Source: Sneathiella sp.
Lineage (GTDB): Bacteria; Pseudomonadota; Alphaproteobacteria; Sneathiellales; Sneathiellaceae
DNA: 34,286 bases
Reading direction: 5' to 3'
Assembly: GCA_002706985.1 (NCBI GenBank)
Contig: PAKP01000025.1
Location: 1-34,286, forward strand
The notes beneath the pieces are model-generated. The model was not told where the DNA came from and did not search any database. It was given only the letters and a program-made list of their open reading frames with translations. Position numbers and translations under genes: made by a program. This document shows, one piece after another, positions 12,566 to 21,114 of this stretch; position 1 is the stretch's first letter; every line of letters begins with the position of its first letter.

Positions 12566-14267
12566 TAGCGAACAGAAGGTGCCGGACGCGCGGGTCCGCC
12601 GCGGATACGGCAGCCTGATGAGCATCTGGATCGTGCCGGTAATCGCCCTTGGTGTTGCCGCGTATTTGATTTTCCAGGCGATCGCCGGTCGTGGCACGGA
12701 AGTTTCCATCATTTTTGACGATGCCGAGGGCGTGGTGCCCGGCAAGACGCAGCTCAAGTACAAGGACGTCAATATTGGCCAGCTGAGCCGGATTGACATC
12801 CTCGATAATGACGAAGGGGTTTCCCTTGTCGTCGATGTCGATAAGTCGGCGGAAAAGTACCTGACCGAGGATGCGCGCTTCTGGATTGTCGCTCCCGCCA
12901 TCGGCTTTCAGGGGATTACGGGACTTCAGACCCTGCTCTCCGGCTCTTTCATCGAGATTGATCCCGGCGAGGGCAAGGGCGATAAGAAAACCAAATTCAC
13001 CGGCCTGAAAACGCCGCCGGTCATCACTTCCAACGATAAGGGGACGGAATATATTCTCTCCACCGGCAAGCTGCGCAACATCAACCGCGGGACACCGGTG
13101 ATGTACAAGGGCCTCGTTGTCGGGAGCGTGCTTGGCTACCGGCTGGCGGAGGACAAGCAGGCCATCGATGTCTATGCTTTTGTCGAGGCACCTTATGATG
13201 AGCTGGTGCTGGAAGGGACGAATTTCTGGAATGCGGGCGGCATCAATGTCACCGTCTCGACCTCCGGTGTGGAACTCGGGGCGAATTCCCTTCAAAGCCT
13301 GATTGCCGGTGCGATCGAGTTCGGCACGGCAGATCTTTATCGCAATACCTTCCCGGCGGAAGCGCGAAATGTGTTCAAGCTCTATGACGATGAACAGGCG
13401 AAGGAAGACGCGCGCTATACGGAAAAAATCGTATATGTGCTGTATTTCGACGGCTCGGTTAGCGGCCTGAATGTCGGGGCAAATGTGGAGTTCAAGGGGA
13501 TCAAGGTCGGCAGCGTCCGGGATATCAGCCTGGAGATCGACGAGGAGAACCAGAAATATTATATTCCGGTCCTAATCGAGATCGAGCCGCAGCGAATCAG
13601 CCTGACTGATGACGGCAAGAAGATCCGTTCGGTTCTGGAGACGCGCGAACTCCGCCACAAGGTCATCAAGAACCTGATCGAGCGGGGCCTGAAGGCGAAG
13701 CTCAAAAGCGCCAGCTTCCTGACCGGCCAGCTCATCGTCGATCTTGACCTGGTGCCGGACAAGAAGGGTGTCTATGTCGCAACGAACGGGGAGTACCCGG
13801 AAATCCCGACGGTCGAGGCGGACCTTGAGGCCATTACCACCTCCATATCGCAGTTGATGACGAAGCTCGACAATCTGCCGATCGAGCGGCTCGGGAACAG
13901 CCTGACCAACACTGTCGAAGGGCTGGATAAATTCATCAATTCCGGCGAGTTGCAGAGCACAATCGCGCAATATCGCGAACTGGCGGCCTCCGTCCGGGTC
14001 GTGGCGCAGAATTTCGACAAGAAGACCCTGCCGTCCATCGATGCGACGCTGGAAAGCACCCGCGAAGCGGTCCAGAAGATCGATCAGACCTTGGCGTCTG
14101 CCCAGAGCATGTTCAGTGCCGTCAACGGAATGATTGCCGATGGGTCCCCCTTCAAATATGATCTGACGAATATGCTGCAGGAACTGGCGGCGGCCAGCCG
14201 GTCCGTTCGCAGCCTTGCCGATTTCCTGGAACGGAACCCCAGTTCCCTGATCAGCGGAAAGAGATAG
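12555..14267 (+). CDS. MCE-domain protein, PqiB type
   Basis: A 570-residue membrane-anchored protein with one N-terminal membrane helix (about residues 22-42) and three MCE domains: the first from about residue 48 (GTEVSIIFDDAEGVVPGK), the second around NRGTPVMYKGLVVGSVLGY, and the third around VSGLNVGANVEFKGIKVGS. After these comes a long helical tail rich in hydrophobic heptads. This matches PqiB (three MCE domains, about 546 residues), which forms stacked hexameric rings and a needle spanning the periplasm for lipid transport. Candidate starts are 12537, 12552 and 12555; 12555 has the best spacing (6 bases) from AGGGGG. The gene overlaps the second PqiA-like gene and ends 4 bases before the lipoprotein gene. 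Confidence 0.9.
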   Translation: MTDDSEQKVPDARVRRGYGSLMSIWIVPVIALGVAAYLIFQAIAGRGTEVSIIFDDAEGVVPGKTQLKYKDVNIGQLSRIDILDNDEGVSLVVDVDKSAEKYLTEDARFWIVAPAIGFQGITGLQTLLSGSFIEIDPGEGKGDKKTKFTGLKTPPVITSNDKGTEYILSTGKLRNINRGTPVMYKGLVVGSVLGYRLAEDKQAIDVYAFVEAPYDELVLEGTNFWNAGGINVTVSTSGVELGANSLQSLIAGAIEFGTADLYRNTFPAEARNVFKLYDDEQAKEDARYTEKIVYVLYFDGSVSGLNVGANVEFKGIKVGSVRDISLEIDEENQKYYIPVLIEIEPQRISLTDDGKKIRSVLETRELRHKVIKNLIERGLKAKLKSASFLTGQLIVDLDLVPDKKGVYVATNGEYPEIPTVEADLEAITTSISQLMTKLDNLPIERLGNSLTNTVEGLDKFINSGELQSTIAQYRELAASVRVVAQNFDKKTLPSIDATLESTREAVQKIDQTLASAQSMFSAVNGMIADGSPFKYDLTNMLQELAAASRSVRSLADFLERNPSSLISGKR

Positions 14268-14271
14268 GAAA

Positions 14272-14910
14272 ATGCCTGTAGTCAACATGATCCGCCCGGT
14301 TTCAAGATATGCCGTCCTTGTCCTGATGCTGTTTGCCATTGCGGCCTGTGCCGGCTTGCCGGGCTCCGCGCCGACACGCTTTTACATCCTGAAGACGGCG
14401 TCGGATATCAAGCCGGGGGAGGCATCCTATAACCTGCCGGAGGCCATGACCATTGGGATCGGGCCGGTGCAGATTCCGGGCTATGCGGACCGGCCGCAGA
14501 TCGTCACCTTCGATAGCGGTTCCGAAATCAACGTATCGGACTTCGATCACTGGGCGGAGCCGCTCGGCGATGCTATCAAGCGGGTGCTCAGCAGCAATGT
14601 CGCCTCCCTGATCGGGGAGGAAAAAGTCTTTGCTTACCCGGCCGATTTCCGGCCCAACCGGGATTCCGTTCAGGTTGCCGTCGATATCATTGATATTACC
14701 GAGACAGGCGCCGGCGTGGCGCGGCTCTCTGTTCGCTGGCATCTCAAGGGGCTGTATGACAATACGGTGCTGTCGCGCCATGCGAAAACCTATGAAATGC
14801 CTGCGACCTCCGGCGATTACAACAGCTATGCGAATGCGCTGAGCAGTCTTCTTGGCGAGTTGTCGCGCGATATTGCCACCTCTCTCGACGGGGTAAACCT
14901 GTCCTCATGA
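14272..14910 (+). CDS. PqiC-like lipoprotein (ABC-type transport auxiliary)
   Basis: A 212-residue lipoprotein with a signal sequence and a lipobox ending at Cys26 (AIAAC). The mature part fits the PqiC/DUF330 family: RFYILKT near the N-terminus, IGIGPVQIPGYADRPQIV, then DHWAEPLGDAIKRVL. In E. coli, PqiC is an outer-membrane lipoprotein that interacts with PqiB. GGAA sits 3 bases before the ATG, and an in-frame Met6 (14287) is possible. Its stop overlaps the start of the phosphonate hydrolase-like gene as ATGA, extending the transport operon into enzymes. Confidence 0.87.
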   Translation: MPVVNMIRPVSRYAVLVLMLFAIAACAGLPGSAPTRFYILKTASDIKPGEASYNLPEAMTIGIGPVQIPGYADRPQIVTFDSGSEINVSDFDHWAEPLGDAIKRVLSSNVASLIGEEKVFAYPADFRPNRDSVQVAVDIIDITETGAGVARLSVRWHLKGLYDNTVLSRHAKTYEMPATSGDYNSYANALSSLLGELSRDIATSLDGVNLSS

Positions 14911-16454
14911 CGAAAACCAACGTCCTATTTGTCACCCTCGATCAGTGGCGGGCGGATCATCTTGCGGCGACGGGGAATAAGACCATCCGGACCCCGACCA
15001 TGGACGCGCTCTGTGCCGACGGGATCGCCTTTCGCAATCATTTTACCTGTATTGCGCCCTGCGGCCCGTCGCGCACGACGTTCCTGACAGGCATGTATCC
15101 CAGCAACCATCGCTCCATCCGTAATGGTACGCCGCTCAATCACAGCCTGACGAACCTCGCGCTTGAGGCCCGGCTTGGCGGCTATGATCCGACCCTCTGG
15201 GGCTATACGGATACGACGCCGGACCCTCGCGTGCTGGGGGAGGATCATGAGGCCTTCCTCACCTATGAAGGGGTGATGCCGGGCTTTACGGTGGGGCAGC
15301 AGCTCGCGGAAAACAGCATTCCCTGGCTCGACTATCTGGCGGGCAAGGGATACGACATTCCCGGAACCGGATATGCCATCTATTTCCCGGACCCGGACTA
15401 TAAACTGCCGACGGGCCGCCATCCGCTTTTTGCTCCGAGCCGGTTCAAGGCGGAGGACAGCGAAACCCACTGGCTCGCGGATCAGCTGATCAGGAACCTG
15501 AAATCGAAGCCGTCCGATCCGTTCTTTCATCACCTGACCTTCCTGCGGCCGCACCCGCCCTTTATCTCGCCGCCGGAATATCATGATCTTTACGATCCGG
15601 CGGAGATGCCGCCGCCGGTCCGGGACGGATCGCCCGACGAGATGCGGGAAAAGCATCCGTCGCTGGCCCTGATGTATCAGGCCATTCCGCAGGATGCCTT
15701 CTTCATGGAGGGTGAGGGACGTGCCGTCGATCTTGAGGAGGACGCGGTGGCGCAGCTTCGCGCGACTTACAAGTCCCTGATCACGGAGGCGGATCATAAT
15801 CTTGGCCGCGTCATCGCCACCCTGAAGGAGCAGGGGCAGTATGACGAGACATTGATCGTCGTGACCTCGGACCATGGGGAGCAGCTCGGCGATCATTATC
15901 TCTGGGGCAAGATCGGCTTTTACGATGAAAGCTTCCATATTCCGCTGATCATCAAGCCGCCGAAAAGCTGGAATGTGGCAACCGGCCGCGAGGTCAGCGA
16001 ATTCACCGAATCCGTTGATCTCATGCCGACAATTCTGGATGGCCTGAACCTTCCCGTCCCGCGGCAGTGCGATGGCCATTCCCTGATGCCTTTCCTTAGG
16101 GGAGAGACCCCGGCGGACTGGCGGCGGGCGGTCCACTGGCTCTATGATTTCCGCGATCCCGTGGCACAGATGCCGGAGACAGTCCTCAATATAAAGTCGT
16201 CGGAATGTAATCTGCTCGTGCATCGGGATGCGGAATTCAAATATGTGCATTTCGCCGCTTTGCCGCCGCTTCTGTTCGACATGAAGAATGATCCGGACGA
16301 GACGCGCAACCTCGCCGAAGATCCCGATTATCAGGGGGTTGTGCTTGATTGCGTGCAGGAGCTTCTCTCCTGGCGGATGCGCTATGAATATGGGGAACTG
16401 GTGAATTTGAGCGCGTCGGGCAAGGGACTGGTCGGCCACCGGATGTGCAGATGA
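14907..16454 (+). CDS. Sulfatase-superfamily hydrolase, phosphonate monoester hydrolase type
   Basis: A 515-residue member of the alkaline phosphatase superfamily. The sulfatase signature CGPSR starts at Cys52, the residue normally converted to formylglycine, followed by TTFLTGMYP. Metal-ligand candidates are Asp12 (TLDQWRAD) and Asp322-His323 (VTSDHGEQLGDH). The full-length pattern, including the FLRPHPPF segment and the YVHFAALPPLLFDMKNDPDE C-terminal motif, closely follows the Rhizobium/Burkholderia phosphonate monoester hydrolases, promiscuous enzymes acting on phosphonate and phosphate diesters and sulfate esters. There is no signal peptide, so a cytosolic site is likely. It overlaps pqiC-like and aldolase genes by ATGA on both sides. 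The natural substrate is unknown, and a plain arylsulfatase is the alternative. Confidence 0.85.
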   Translation: MTKTNVLFVTLDQWRADHLAATGNKTIRTPTMDALCADGIAFRNHFTCIAPCGPSRTTFLTGMYPSNHRSIRNGTPLNHSLTNLALEARLGGYDPTLWGYTDTTPDPRVLGEDHEAFLTYEGVMPGFTVGQQLAENSIPWLDYLAGKGYDIPGTGYAIYFPDPDYKLPTGRHPLFAPSRFKAEDSETHWLADQLIRNLKSKPSDPFFHHLTFLRPHPPFISPPEYHDLYDPAEMPPPVRDGSPDEMREKHPSLALMYQAIPQDAFFMEGEGRAVDLEEDAVAQLRATYKSLITEADHNLGRVIATLKEQGQYDETLIVVTSDHGEQLGDHYLWGKIGFYDESFHIPLIIKPPKSWNVATGREVSEFTESVDLMPTILDGLNLPVPRQCDGHSLMPFLRGETPADWRRAVHWLYDFRDPVAQMPETVLNIKSSECNLLVHRDAEFKYVHFAALPPLLFDMKNDPDETRNLAEDPDYQGVVLDCVQELLSWRMRYEYGELVNLSASGKGLVGHRMCR

Positions 16455-17101
16455 ACTGGCGGGCTGAGCGGGAGGAACTGATCGCGACCGTGCGGGAGAT
16501 GAACGCCCGCGGCATTAATCAGGGCAGTTCCGGTAATGCCAGTATCCGGATCGAGGACGGCTATCTGATCACGCCGTCGGGCATGGCCTACGAGGACCTT
16601 GTGCCCGAAGACATCGTCGAGATGTCCTTCGACGGGGAGGTGTCCGGCCGCCGCAACCCTTCCAGCGAGTGGCGCTTTCATCATGACCTTCTGGAAAATC
16701 GCCCCGATTTTGGTGCGATCCTGCATACCCACGGCAAAGCGGCGATGACGCTCGCCTGCCAGCGGTTGGAGCTACCGCCCTTTCATTACATGATTGCGGT
16801 CGCGGGCGGGAACACCATCCGCTGCGCCGACTATGCGACTTTCGGCACGCAGGAACTATCCGATAACGCCCTGAAGGCAATGGACGGGCGCAAGGCCTGC
16901 CTGCTTGCCAATCACGGCCTGCTGGTGGGGGAAGTGAGCCTCGCGCGGGCGCTCTCGCTTGCCGTCGAGGTGGAGACGCTCTGCGATACCTACTGGCGCA
17001 TTCTCCAGATCGGTAAGCCGGTCCTGCTGAGCGAGGCGGAAATGGACGAGGTGAAGGCGCAGTTCCGCAAGGGTTATGGCATGCCGCCGGAGGAGGACTG
17101 A
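16451..17101 (+). CDS. Class II aldolase/adducin family protein
   Basis: A 216-residue protein of the L-fuculose-phosphate aldolase type. Numbered from the ATG at 16451, the metal and catalytic residues fall at Glu73 (SSEWRFH), His92 and His94 (LHTHG) and His155 (ANHGLL), the same positions as the zinc site of E. coli FucA. N-terminal GINQGSSGNASIR and LITPSGM are the phosphate-binding loops of the family. It should therefore be a zinc-dependent aldolase or a related epimerase/decarboxylase acting on a sugar phosphate or analogue; the substrate cannot be told. The start is fixed by the ATGA overlap with the upstream hydrolase; a GTG at 16445 is less likely. Confidence 0.88.
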   Translation: MNWRAEREELIATVREMNARGINQGSSGNASIRIEDGYLITPSGMAYEDLVPEDIVEMSFDGEVSGRRNPSSEWRFHHDLLENRPDFGAILHTHGKAAMTLACQRLELPPFHYMIAVAGGNTIRCADYATFGTQELSDNALKAMDGRKACLLANHGLLVGEVSLARALSLAVEVETLCDTYWRILQIGKPVLLSEAEMDEVKAQFRKGYGMPPEED

Positions 17102-17203
17102 TCATCAAGCCCGGCAGTAATCAGGGCAACCGCCTGATAGGGACTATCGCAAGGGGAAAAAATTCGCTAGAAAAAACCCTTAATTGATTTGGAGGAAACA
17201 ATA

Positions 17204-17671
17204 ATGACAAAGATGATATCCAAAGCCGAATTCCTGAATTCTGTCGGCACCGTTTATGGACCGGGGGAGTGGTTCAAGGTCGATCAGGACCGCATCAACA
17301 AATTTGCCGAGGCAACGGATGATTTTCAGTTCATCCATGTGGACCCGGAGCGCGCCGCCAAGGAAACGCCCTTCGGCACGACCATCGCACATGGCTTCCT
17401 GACGCTGTCGCTGCTGGCCGGGCTGGTCCCGAAAATCCGCCCCAATGTCGAGAATACCCAGATGGGCATCAATTACGGCATCGACAAGCTGCGCTTTCTG
17501 CAGCCGGTCAAGGTGGATAGTGAAATCCGCGTGACCGCCAAGGTCATCAGCCTTGATGAGAAACGCCCCGGACAGTATCTCACCAAAACGGAAGTCACGG
17601 TCGAGATCAAGGGCGAGGACAAACCGGCCCTGATTGTCGAATGGCTCGGCATGACGTTCCTCGGCGATTAA
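17204..17671 (+). CDS. MaoC-family (R)-hydratase
   Basis: A 155-residue single hot-dog-fold protein of the MaoC dehydratase family, which hydrates trans-2-enoyl-CoA to (R)-3-hydroxyacyl-CoA. The catalytic pair is visible as Asp40 and His45 (ATDDFQFIHVDPERA), followed by the FGTTIAHGFLTLSLL helix. The length is typical of the single-domain form. The start at 17204 follows GGAGGAAA at 6 bases; an in-frame TTG at 17189 overlaps the ribosome site and was rejected. It lies 102 bp after the aldolase gene and 32 bp before an SDR gene that resembles the dehydrogenase part of peroxisomal multifunctional enzyme type 2. The two probably act in sequence on one acyl-CoA. Confidence 0.9.
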   Translation: MTKMISKAEFLNSVGTVYGPGEWFKVDQDRINKFAEATDDFQFIHVDPERAAKETPFGTTIAHGFLTLSLLAGLVPKIRPNVENTQMGINYGIDKLRFLQPVKVDSEIRVTAKVISLDEKRPGQYLTKTEVTVEIKGEDKPALIVEWLGMTFLGD

Positions 17672-17703
17672 AAATAATAAAATCAGAGAGTTAAGGAGAT
17701 AAC

Positions 17704-18621
17704 ATGAGTATTCGCTTTGATGGCAAGGTGGCGATTGTCACCGGCGCCGGAAATGGACTTGGGCGCAGCCATGCGCTCGGCCTCGCGGCACGCGGTGCGA
17801 AAGTGGTGGTCAATGATCTGGGCGGTTCCGTCGATGGCAGTGGCGGTTCGTCCGAGGCGGCGAAGGCCGTTGTCGCCGAGATCGAGGCAGCGGGCGGCGA
17901 AGCCATTGCCAACGGCGCCAATGTCACGGATATGGCCGAGGTCACCCGGATGGTCGACGAGGCTATGGCGAAATGGGGCCGGATCGATATTTTGGTGAAT
18001 AACGCCGGGGTGCTGCGGGACAAGTCCTTCTCCAATGTCGAGATGAAGGATTTCGCTTTCGTGCTGGATGTGCATCTGATGGGCTCGGTCAACTGCTCCA
18101 AGGCGGTGTGGAACGTCATGCGGGAGCAGGGATATGGCCGCATTGCCATGACCACCTCCTCAAGCGGGCTTTACGGCAATTTCGGCCAGACCAACTATGG
18201 CGCGGCGAAGATGGGCGTTATCGGGCTGATGAACACGCTGGTGATCGAAGGCGCGAAATACGGTATCAAGGTCAACGCCTTGTCGCCCTGCGCCGCGACC
18301 CGCATGACCGAGGATATCATTCCGGAAAACCTGCTGGAGCTGTTGACCCCGGAATCGGTCACCCCGGCGCTTCTCTATATCGTGTCCGAGGACAGCCCCA
18401 ACCGCACGATCATCACGGCGGGCGCGGGCACCTATGCGCGCACCATCGTCTATGAGACGGGCGGAAAATGGCTGGCCGAAGGCGAGCGGACACCGGAGAA
18501 AATCGCCGAGCATTGGGGTGAGATTGCCGATCCGGCCACGCAGCTTGAATATACGAGCGGCAATGACCAGACGACGAATATGCTGACCAAGGCCGCGAAC
18601 GGCCTCGGTATCAAGATCTAG
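17704..18621 (+). CDS. SDR-family 3-hydroxyacyl-CoA dehydrogenase-like protein
   Basis: A 305-residue short-chain dehydrogenase with cofactor motif TGAGNGLG at residues 13-20, NNAG at 99-102 and the catalytic Ser, Tyr165 and Lys169 ([20 protein letters not shown]). The NDLGG loop followed by a Ser/Gly-rich insertion ([10 protein letters not shown]) and the longer C-terminus fit the (3R)-hydroxyacyl-CoA dehydrogenase domain of multifunctional enzyme type 2 (HSD17B4) better than a generic SDR. Asp38 in the loop suggests preference for NAD(H). The ribosome site AAGGAGATAAC precedes the ATG. With the MaoC gene before it, this would give hydratase and dehydrogenase of an (R)-specific acyl-CoA oxidation step. 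Its TAG stop shares the CTAG tetramer with the hutU stop on the other strand. Confidence 0.87.
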   Translation: MSIRFDGKVAIVTGAGNGLGRSHALGLAARGAKVVVNDLGGSVDGSGGSSEAAKAVVAEIEAAGGEAIANGANVTDMAEVTRMVDEAMAKWGRIDILVNNAGVLRDKSFSNVEMKDFAFVLDVHLMGSVNCSKAVWNVMREQGYGRIAMTTSSSGLYGNFGQTNYGAAKMGVIGLMNTLVIEGAKYGIKVNALSPCAATRMTEDIIPENLLELLTPESVTPALLYIVSEDSPNRTIITAGAGTYARTIVYETGGKWLAEGERTPEKIAEHWGEIADPATQLEYTSGNDQTTNMLTKAANGLGIKI

Positions 18622-20291
18622 GCGTCTTTCAGAAACGGGAGATTGAGGTCATTCTCCTTTGCACACTGAATGGCCTCCTCATATCCGGCGTCGGCGTGGC
18701 GCATCACGCCCGTTGCCGGATCATTGAAGAGAACGCGGGCGATCCGCTCGTCAGCCTCCTTTGTGCCGTCACAGACAATCACCATTCCGGCATGTTGCGA
18801 GAAGCCCATGCCGACCCCGCCGCCATGATGCAGGCTGACCCAGGTCGCTCCGCTCGCAGTATTGAGCAGCGCGTTGAGGAGCGGCCAGTCGGAAATGGCA
18901 TCCGAACCGTCCTTCATCCCCTCCGTCTCCCGGTTGGGGCTGGCGACTGACCCTGAATCCAGATGATCGCGGCCGATAACAACGGGGGCGGACAGTTCGC
19001 CGTTGCGCACCATTTCGTTAAAGGCAAGGCCGAGGCGGTGACGCTGTCCCAGGCCCACCCAGCAGATACGCGACGGCAGCCCCTGAAATTTGATCCGCTC
19101 CCTCGCCATGTCGAGCCAGTTGTGAAGATGCGCATCATCGGGGATGAGTTCCTTCACCTTGGCGTCTGTCTTGAAGATATCCTCAGGATCGCCCGAGAGC
19201 GCCGCCCAGCGGAACGGCCCGATCCCCCGGCAGAAGAGGGGGCGGATATAGGCGGGCACGAAACCCGGGAAGTTGAATGCGCTGTCGACGCCTTCCTCGA
19301 GCGCGACCTGACGGATGTTGTTGCCATAATCGACGGTCGGGATGCCGTGCGCCTGGAAATCGAGCATGGCCTGCACCTGCACTGCCATGGATTTTCGCGC
19401 CGCAATTTCAACGAATTTCGGATCACTCTCGCGCATTTGCTCCCATTGATCCAATGTCCAGCCCTGCGGCAAATAACCGTTCACCGGATCATGGGCGGAG
19501 GTCTGGTCGGTCACGAGATCGGGCAGCATGTCGCCCTCCAGAATTTCCGGGAAAATATCGGCGGCATTGCCAAGCAGCCCGACGGAGACCGGCTTGTTCC
19601 GCTCGCAGGCATCGCGGATGATGGCGAGGGCTTCGGACAGGCTCTCCGCTTTCTCATCGAGATAGCCTGAGCGCAGGCGGAAATCGATGCTGCTCGGCCG
19701 GCATTCAACGGCGAGCATGGAGGCTCCGGCCATGGTCGCGGCGAGCGGCTGCGCGCCGCCCATGCCGCCAAGTCCGCCGGTCAGGATCCATTTGCCGGAA
19801 AAATCGCCGCCGAAATGCTGACGGCCAGCCTCGGCGAAGGTCTCATAGGTGCCCTGCACGATGCCCTGGCTGCCGATATAGATCCAGGAGCCTGCCGTCA
19901 TCTGGCCATACATCATCAGACCCTTTTTATCGAGCTCGTTAAAATGATCCCAGTTGGCCCAGTGTGGCACCAGATTGGAGTTGGCGATCAGGACGCGCGG
20001 CGCATTCTCATGGGTCTTGAAGATGCCGACGGCCTTGCCCGACTGGACAAGTAAGGTCTCGTCCGCATTGAGGTCGCGCAAGGACCGCTGTATCTGATCG
20101 AAGCAGTCCCAGTTGCGCGCGGCCCGGCCGATGCCGCCATAGACCACAAGCTCCGCCGGATTTTCCGCAACATCCGGATCGAGATTGTTCATCAGCATCC
20201 GGAGCGGCGCTTCGGTCAGCCAGCTCTTGCAGGAAAGCTCCGGTCCCGTCGGGGCCTTGATTACGCGGCTGTTGTCTCGTCTGTTCATCAT
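18618..20291 (-). CDS. hutU: Urocanate hydratase
   Basis: A 557-residue urocanase, which converts urocanate to 4-imidazolone-5-propionate using tightly bound NAD+, the second step of histidine [11 protein letters not shown]. Seen are the NAD-binding glycine-rich [14 protein letters not shown] (residues 171-184), [12 protein letters not shown], and the conserved active-site cysteine at position 410 ([12 protein letters not shown]), the same number as in Pseudomonas urocanase, plus [16 protein letters not shown] near the C-terminus. Two adjacent ATGs (20291 and 20288) follow AAAGGAA; the first is used here. It is the last gene of hutI-hutH-hutG-hutU, 12 bp after hutG. The stop overlaps that of the convergent SDR gene. 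Confidence 0.97.
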   Translation of the reverse strand: MMNRRDNSRVIKAPTGPELSCKSWLTEAPLRMLMNNLDPDVAENPAELVVYGGIGRAARNWDCFDQIQRSLRDLNADETLLVQSGKAVGIFKTHENAPRVLIANSNLVPHWANWDHFNELDKKGLMMYGQMTAGSWIYIGSQGIVQGTYETFAEAGRQHFGGDFSGKWILTGGLGGMGGAQPLAATMAGASMLAVECRPSSIDFRLRSGYLDEKAESLSEALAIIRDACERNKPVSVGLLGNAADIFPEILEGDMLPDLVTDQTSAHDPVNGYLPQGWTLDQWEQMRESDPKFVEIAARKSMAVQVQAMLDFQAHGIPTVDYGNNIRQVALEEGVDSAFNFPGFVPAYIRPLFCRGIGPFRWAALSGDPEDIFKTDAKVKELIPDDAHLHNWLDMARERIKFQGLPSRICWVGLGQRHRLGLAFNEMVRNGELSAPVVIGRDHLDSGSVASPNRETEGMKDGSDAISDWPLLNALLNTASGATWVSLHHGGGVGMGFSQHAGMVIVCDGTKEADERIARVLFNDPATGVMRHADAGYEEAIQCAKENDLNLPFLKDA

Positions 20292-20303
20292 TGTGGTGTT
20301 CCT

Positions 20304-21113
20304 TTATGCAACGATGTTCCGCCGCCCGAAATCGAGCATGGCATCCAGTATCTGTTTGAGGGTCGGCTGAAGCGCGGCGGCCTTCTCCGGCAGGTAAGTG
20401 AAGGGCGCTTCCTCCAGCATGTAATTGGCTTGCGCGAGTTCCATCTGCAGGGCCTGTACCTTGTTCTTGGGATCGCCATAATGGCGGGTGATATAGCCGC
20501 CCTTGAACCGGCCGTTGAGCGCATGGCTGTGGGGGGAGGCGGCGGCGATTTCTTCGACCGATTTTTCAAGCGCCGGATCGAGGGAGCTGCCATCGCCGGT
20601 GCCAAGGTTAAGTGTTGGCAGCCGCCCCTCGAAAAAGCGGGGCAGGACGGAGCGGATGGAGTGGCAATCATAGAGCAGCACATAGCCGTGCCGCGACTTG
20701 ATCCTCTCGATCTCCTCCGCCAGCACATCATGATAGGGCTGCCAGAAGACGCCGCGCCGCGTCTCGATTTCTTCCTCGTCCGGCTCCAGCCCGTCGAGAT
20801 ACAGCTTTTTATCATCAAATAACGTCGTCGGGCAGAGTTCCGTGACGCTCTGCCCCGGATAGAGCGACACCCCGTTCGGATCGCGGTTGAGGTCGATCAC
20901 ATAGCGGGAATATTTCGCGGTAACCACGGTCGCGTCCAGCTCCTCCGCGATGTCCCGGTAAAGCCTGTCGATATGCCAATCCGTATCGGGGCGTGCCTTT
21001 GCGGCGTCCGTCAGGCGGCGCTCGATCGAAGTCGGGATTTCCAGCCCGACATGCGGCTGGCTGAGGAGGAGGGGGGACGATCCTCTGCTTAAAGTAAAAA
21101 CTTCGCCTTGCAT
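20304..21113 (-). CDS. hutG: N-formylglutamate deformylase
   Basis: A 269-residue N-formylglutamate amidohydrolase that releases formate and L-glutamate from N-formylglutamate at the end of the five-step histidine pathway. Family motifs include SQPHVGLEIP near residue 20, the RYVIDLNRDPNG segment, LYDCHSIRSV with a likely metal or catalytic histidine, and GGYITRHYGDP. It is not related to the arginase-like formiminoglutamase that is also called HutG in other bacteria. Using this enzyme implies a formiminoglutamate deiminase (HutF), for which no gene is present between 18618 and 24768. The start follows the hutH stop by a single base, so translation is probably coupled. Confidence 0.95.
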   Translation of the reverse strand: MQGEVFTLSRGSSPLLLSQPHVGLEIPTSIERRLTDAAKARPDTDWHIDRLYRDIAEELDATVVTAKYSRYVIDLNRDPNGVSLYPGQSVTELCPTTLFDDKKLYLDGLEPDEEEIETRRGVFWQPYHDVLAEEIERIKSRHGYVLLYDCHSIRSVLPRFFEGRLPTLNLGTGDGSSLDPALEKSVEEIAAASPHSHALNGRFKGGYITRHYGDPKNKVQALQMELAQANYMLEEAPFTYLPEKAAALQPTLKQILDAMLDFGRRNIVA

Positions 21114-21114
21114 T

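Noticed and set aside
14925..16439. Open frame of 504 codons antisense to the phosphonate hydrolase-like gene
   Set aside because: Almost exactly mirrors the sense gene and has Arg-rich, featureless content typical of antisense frames.
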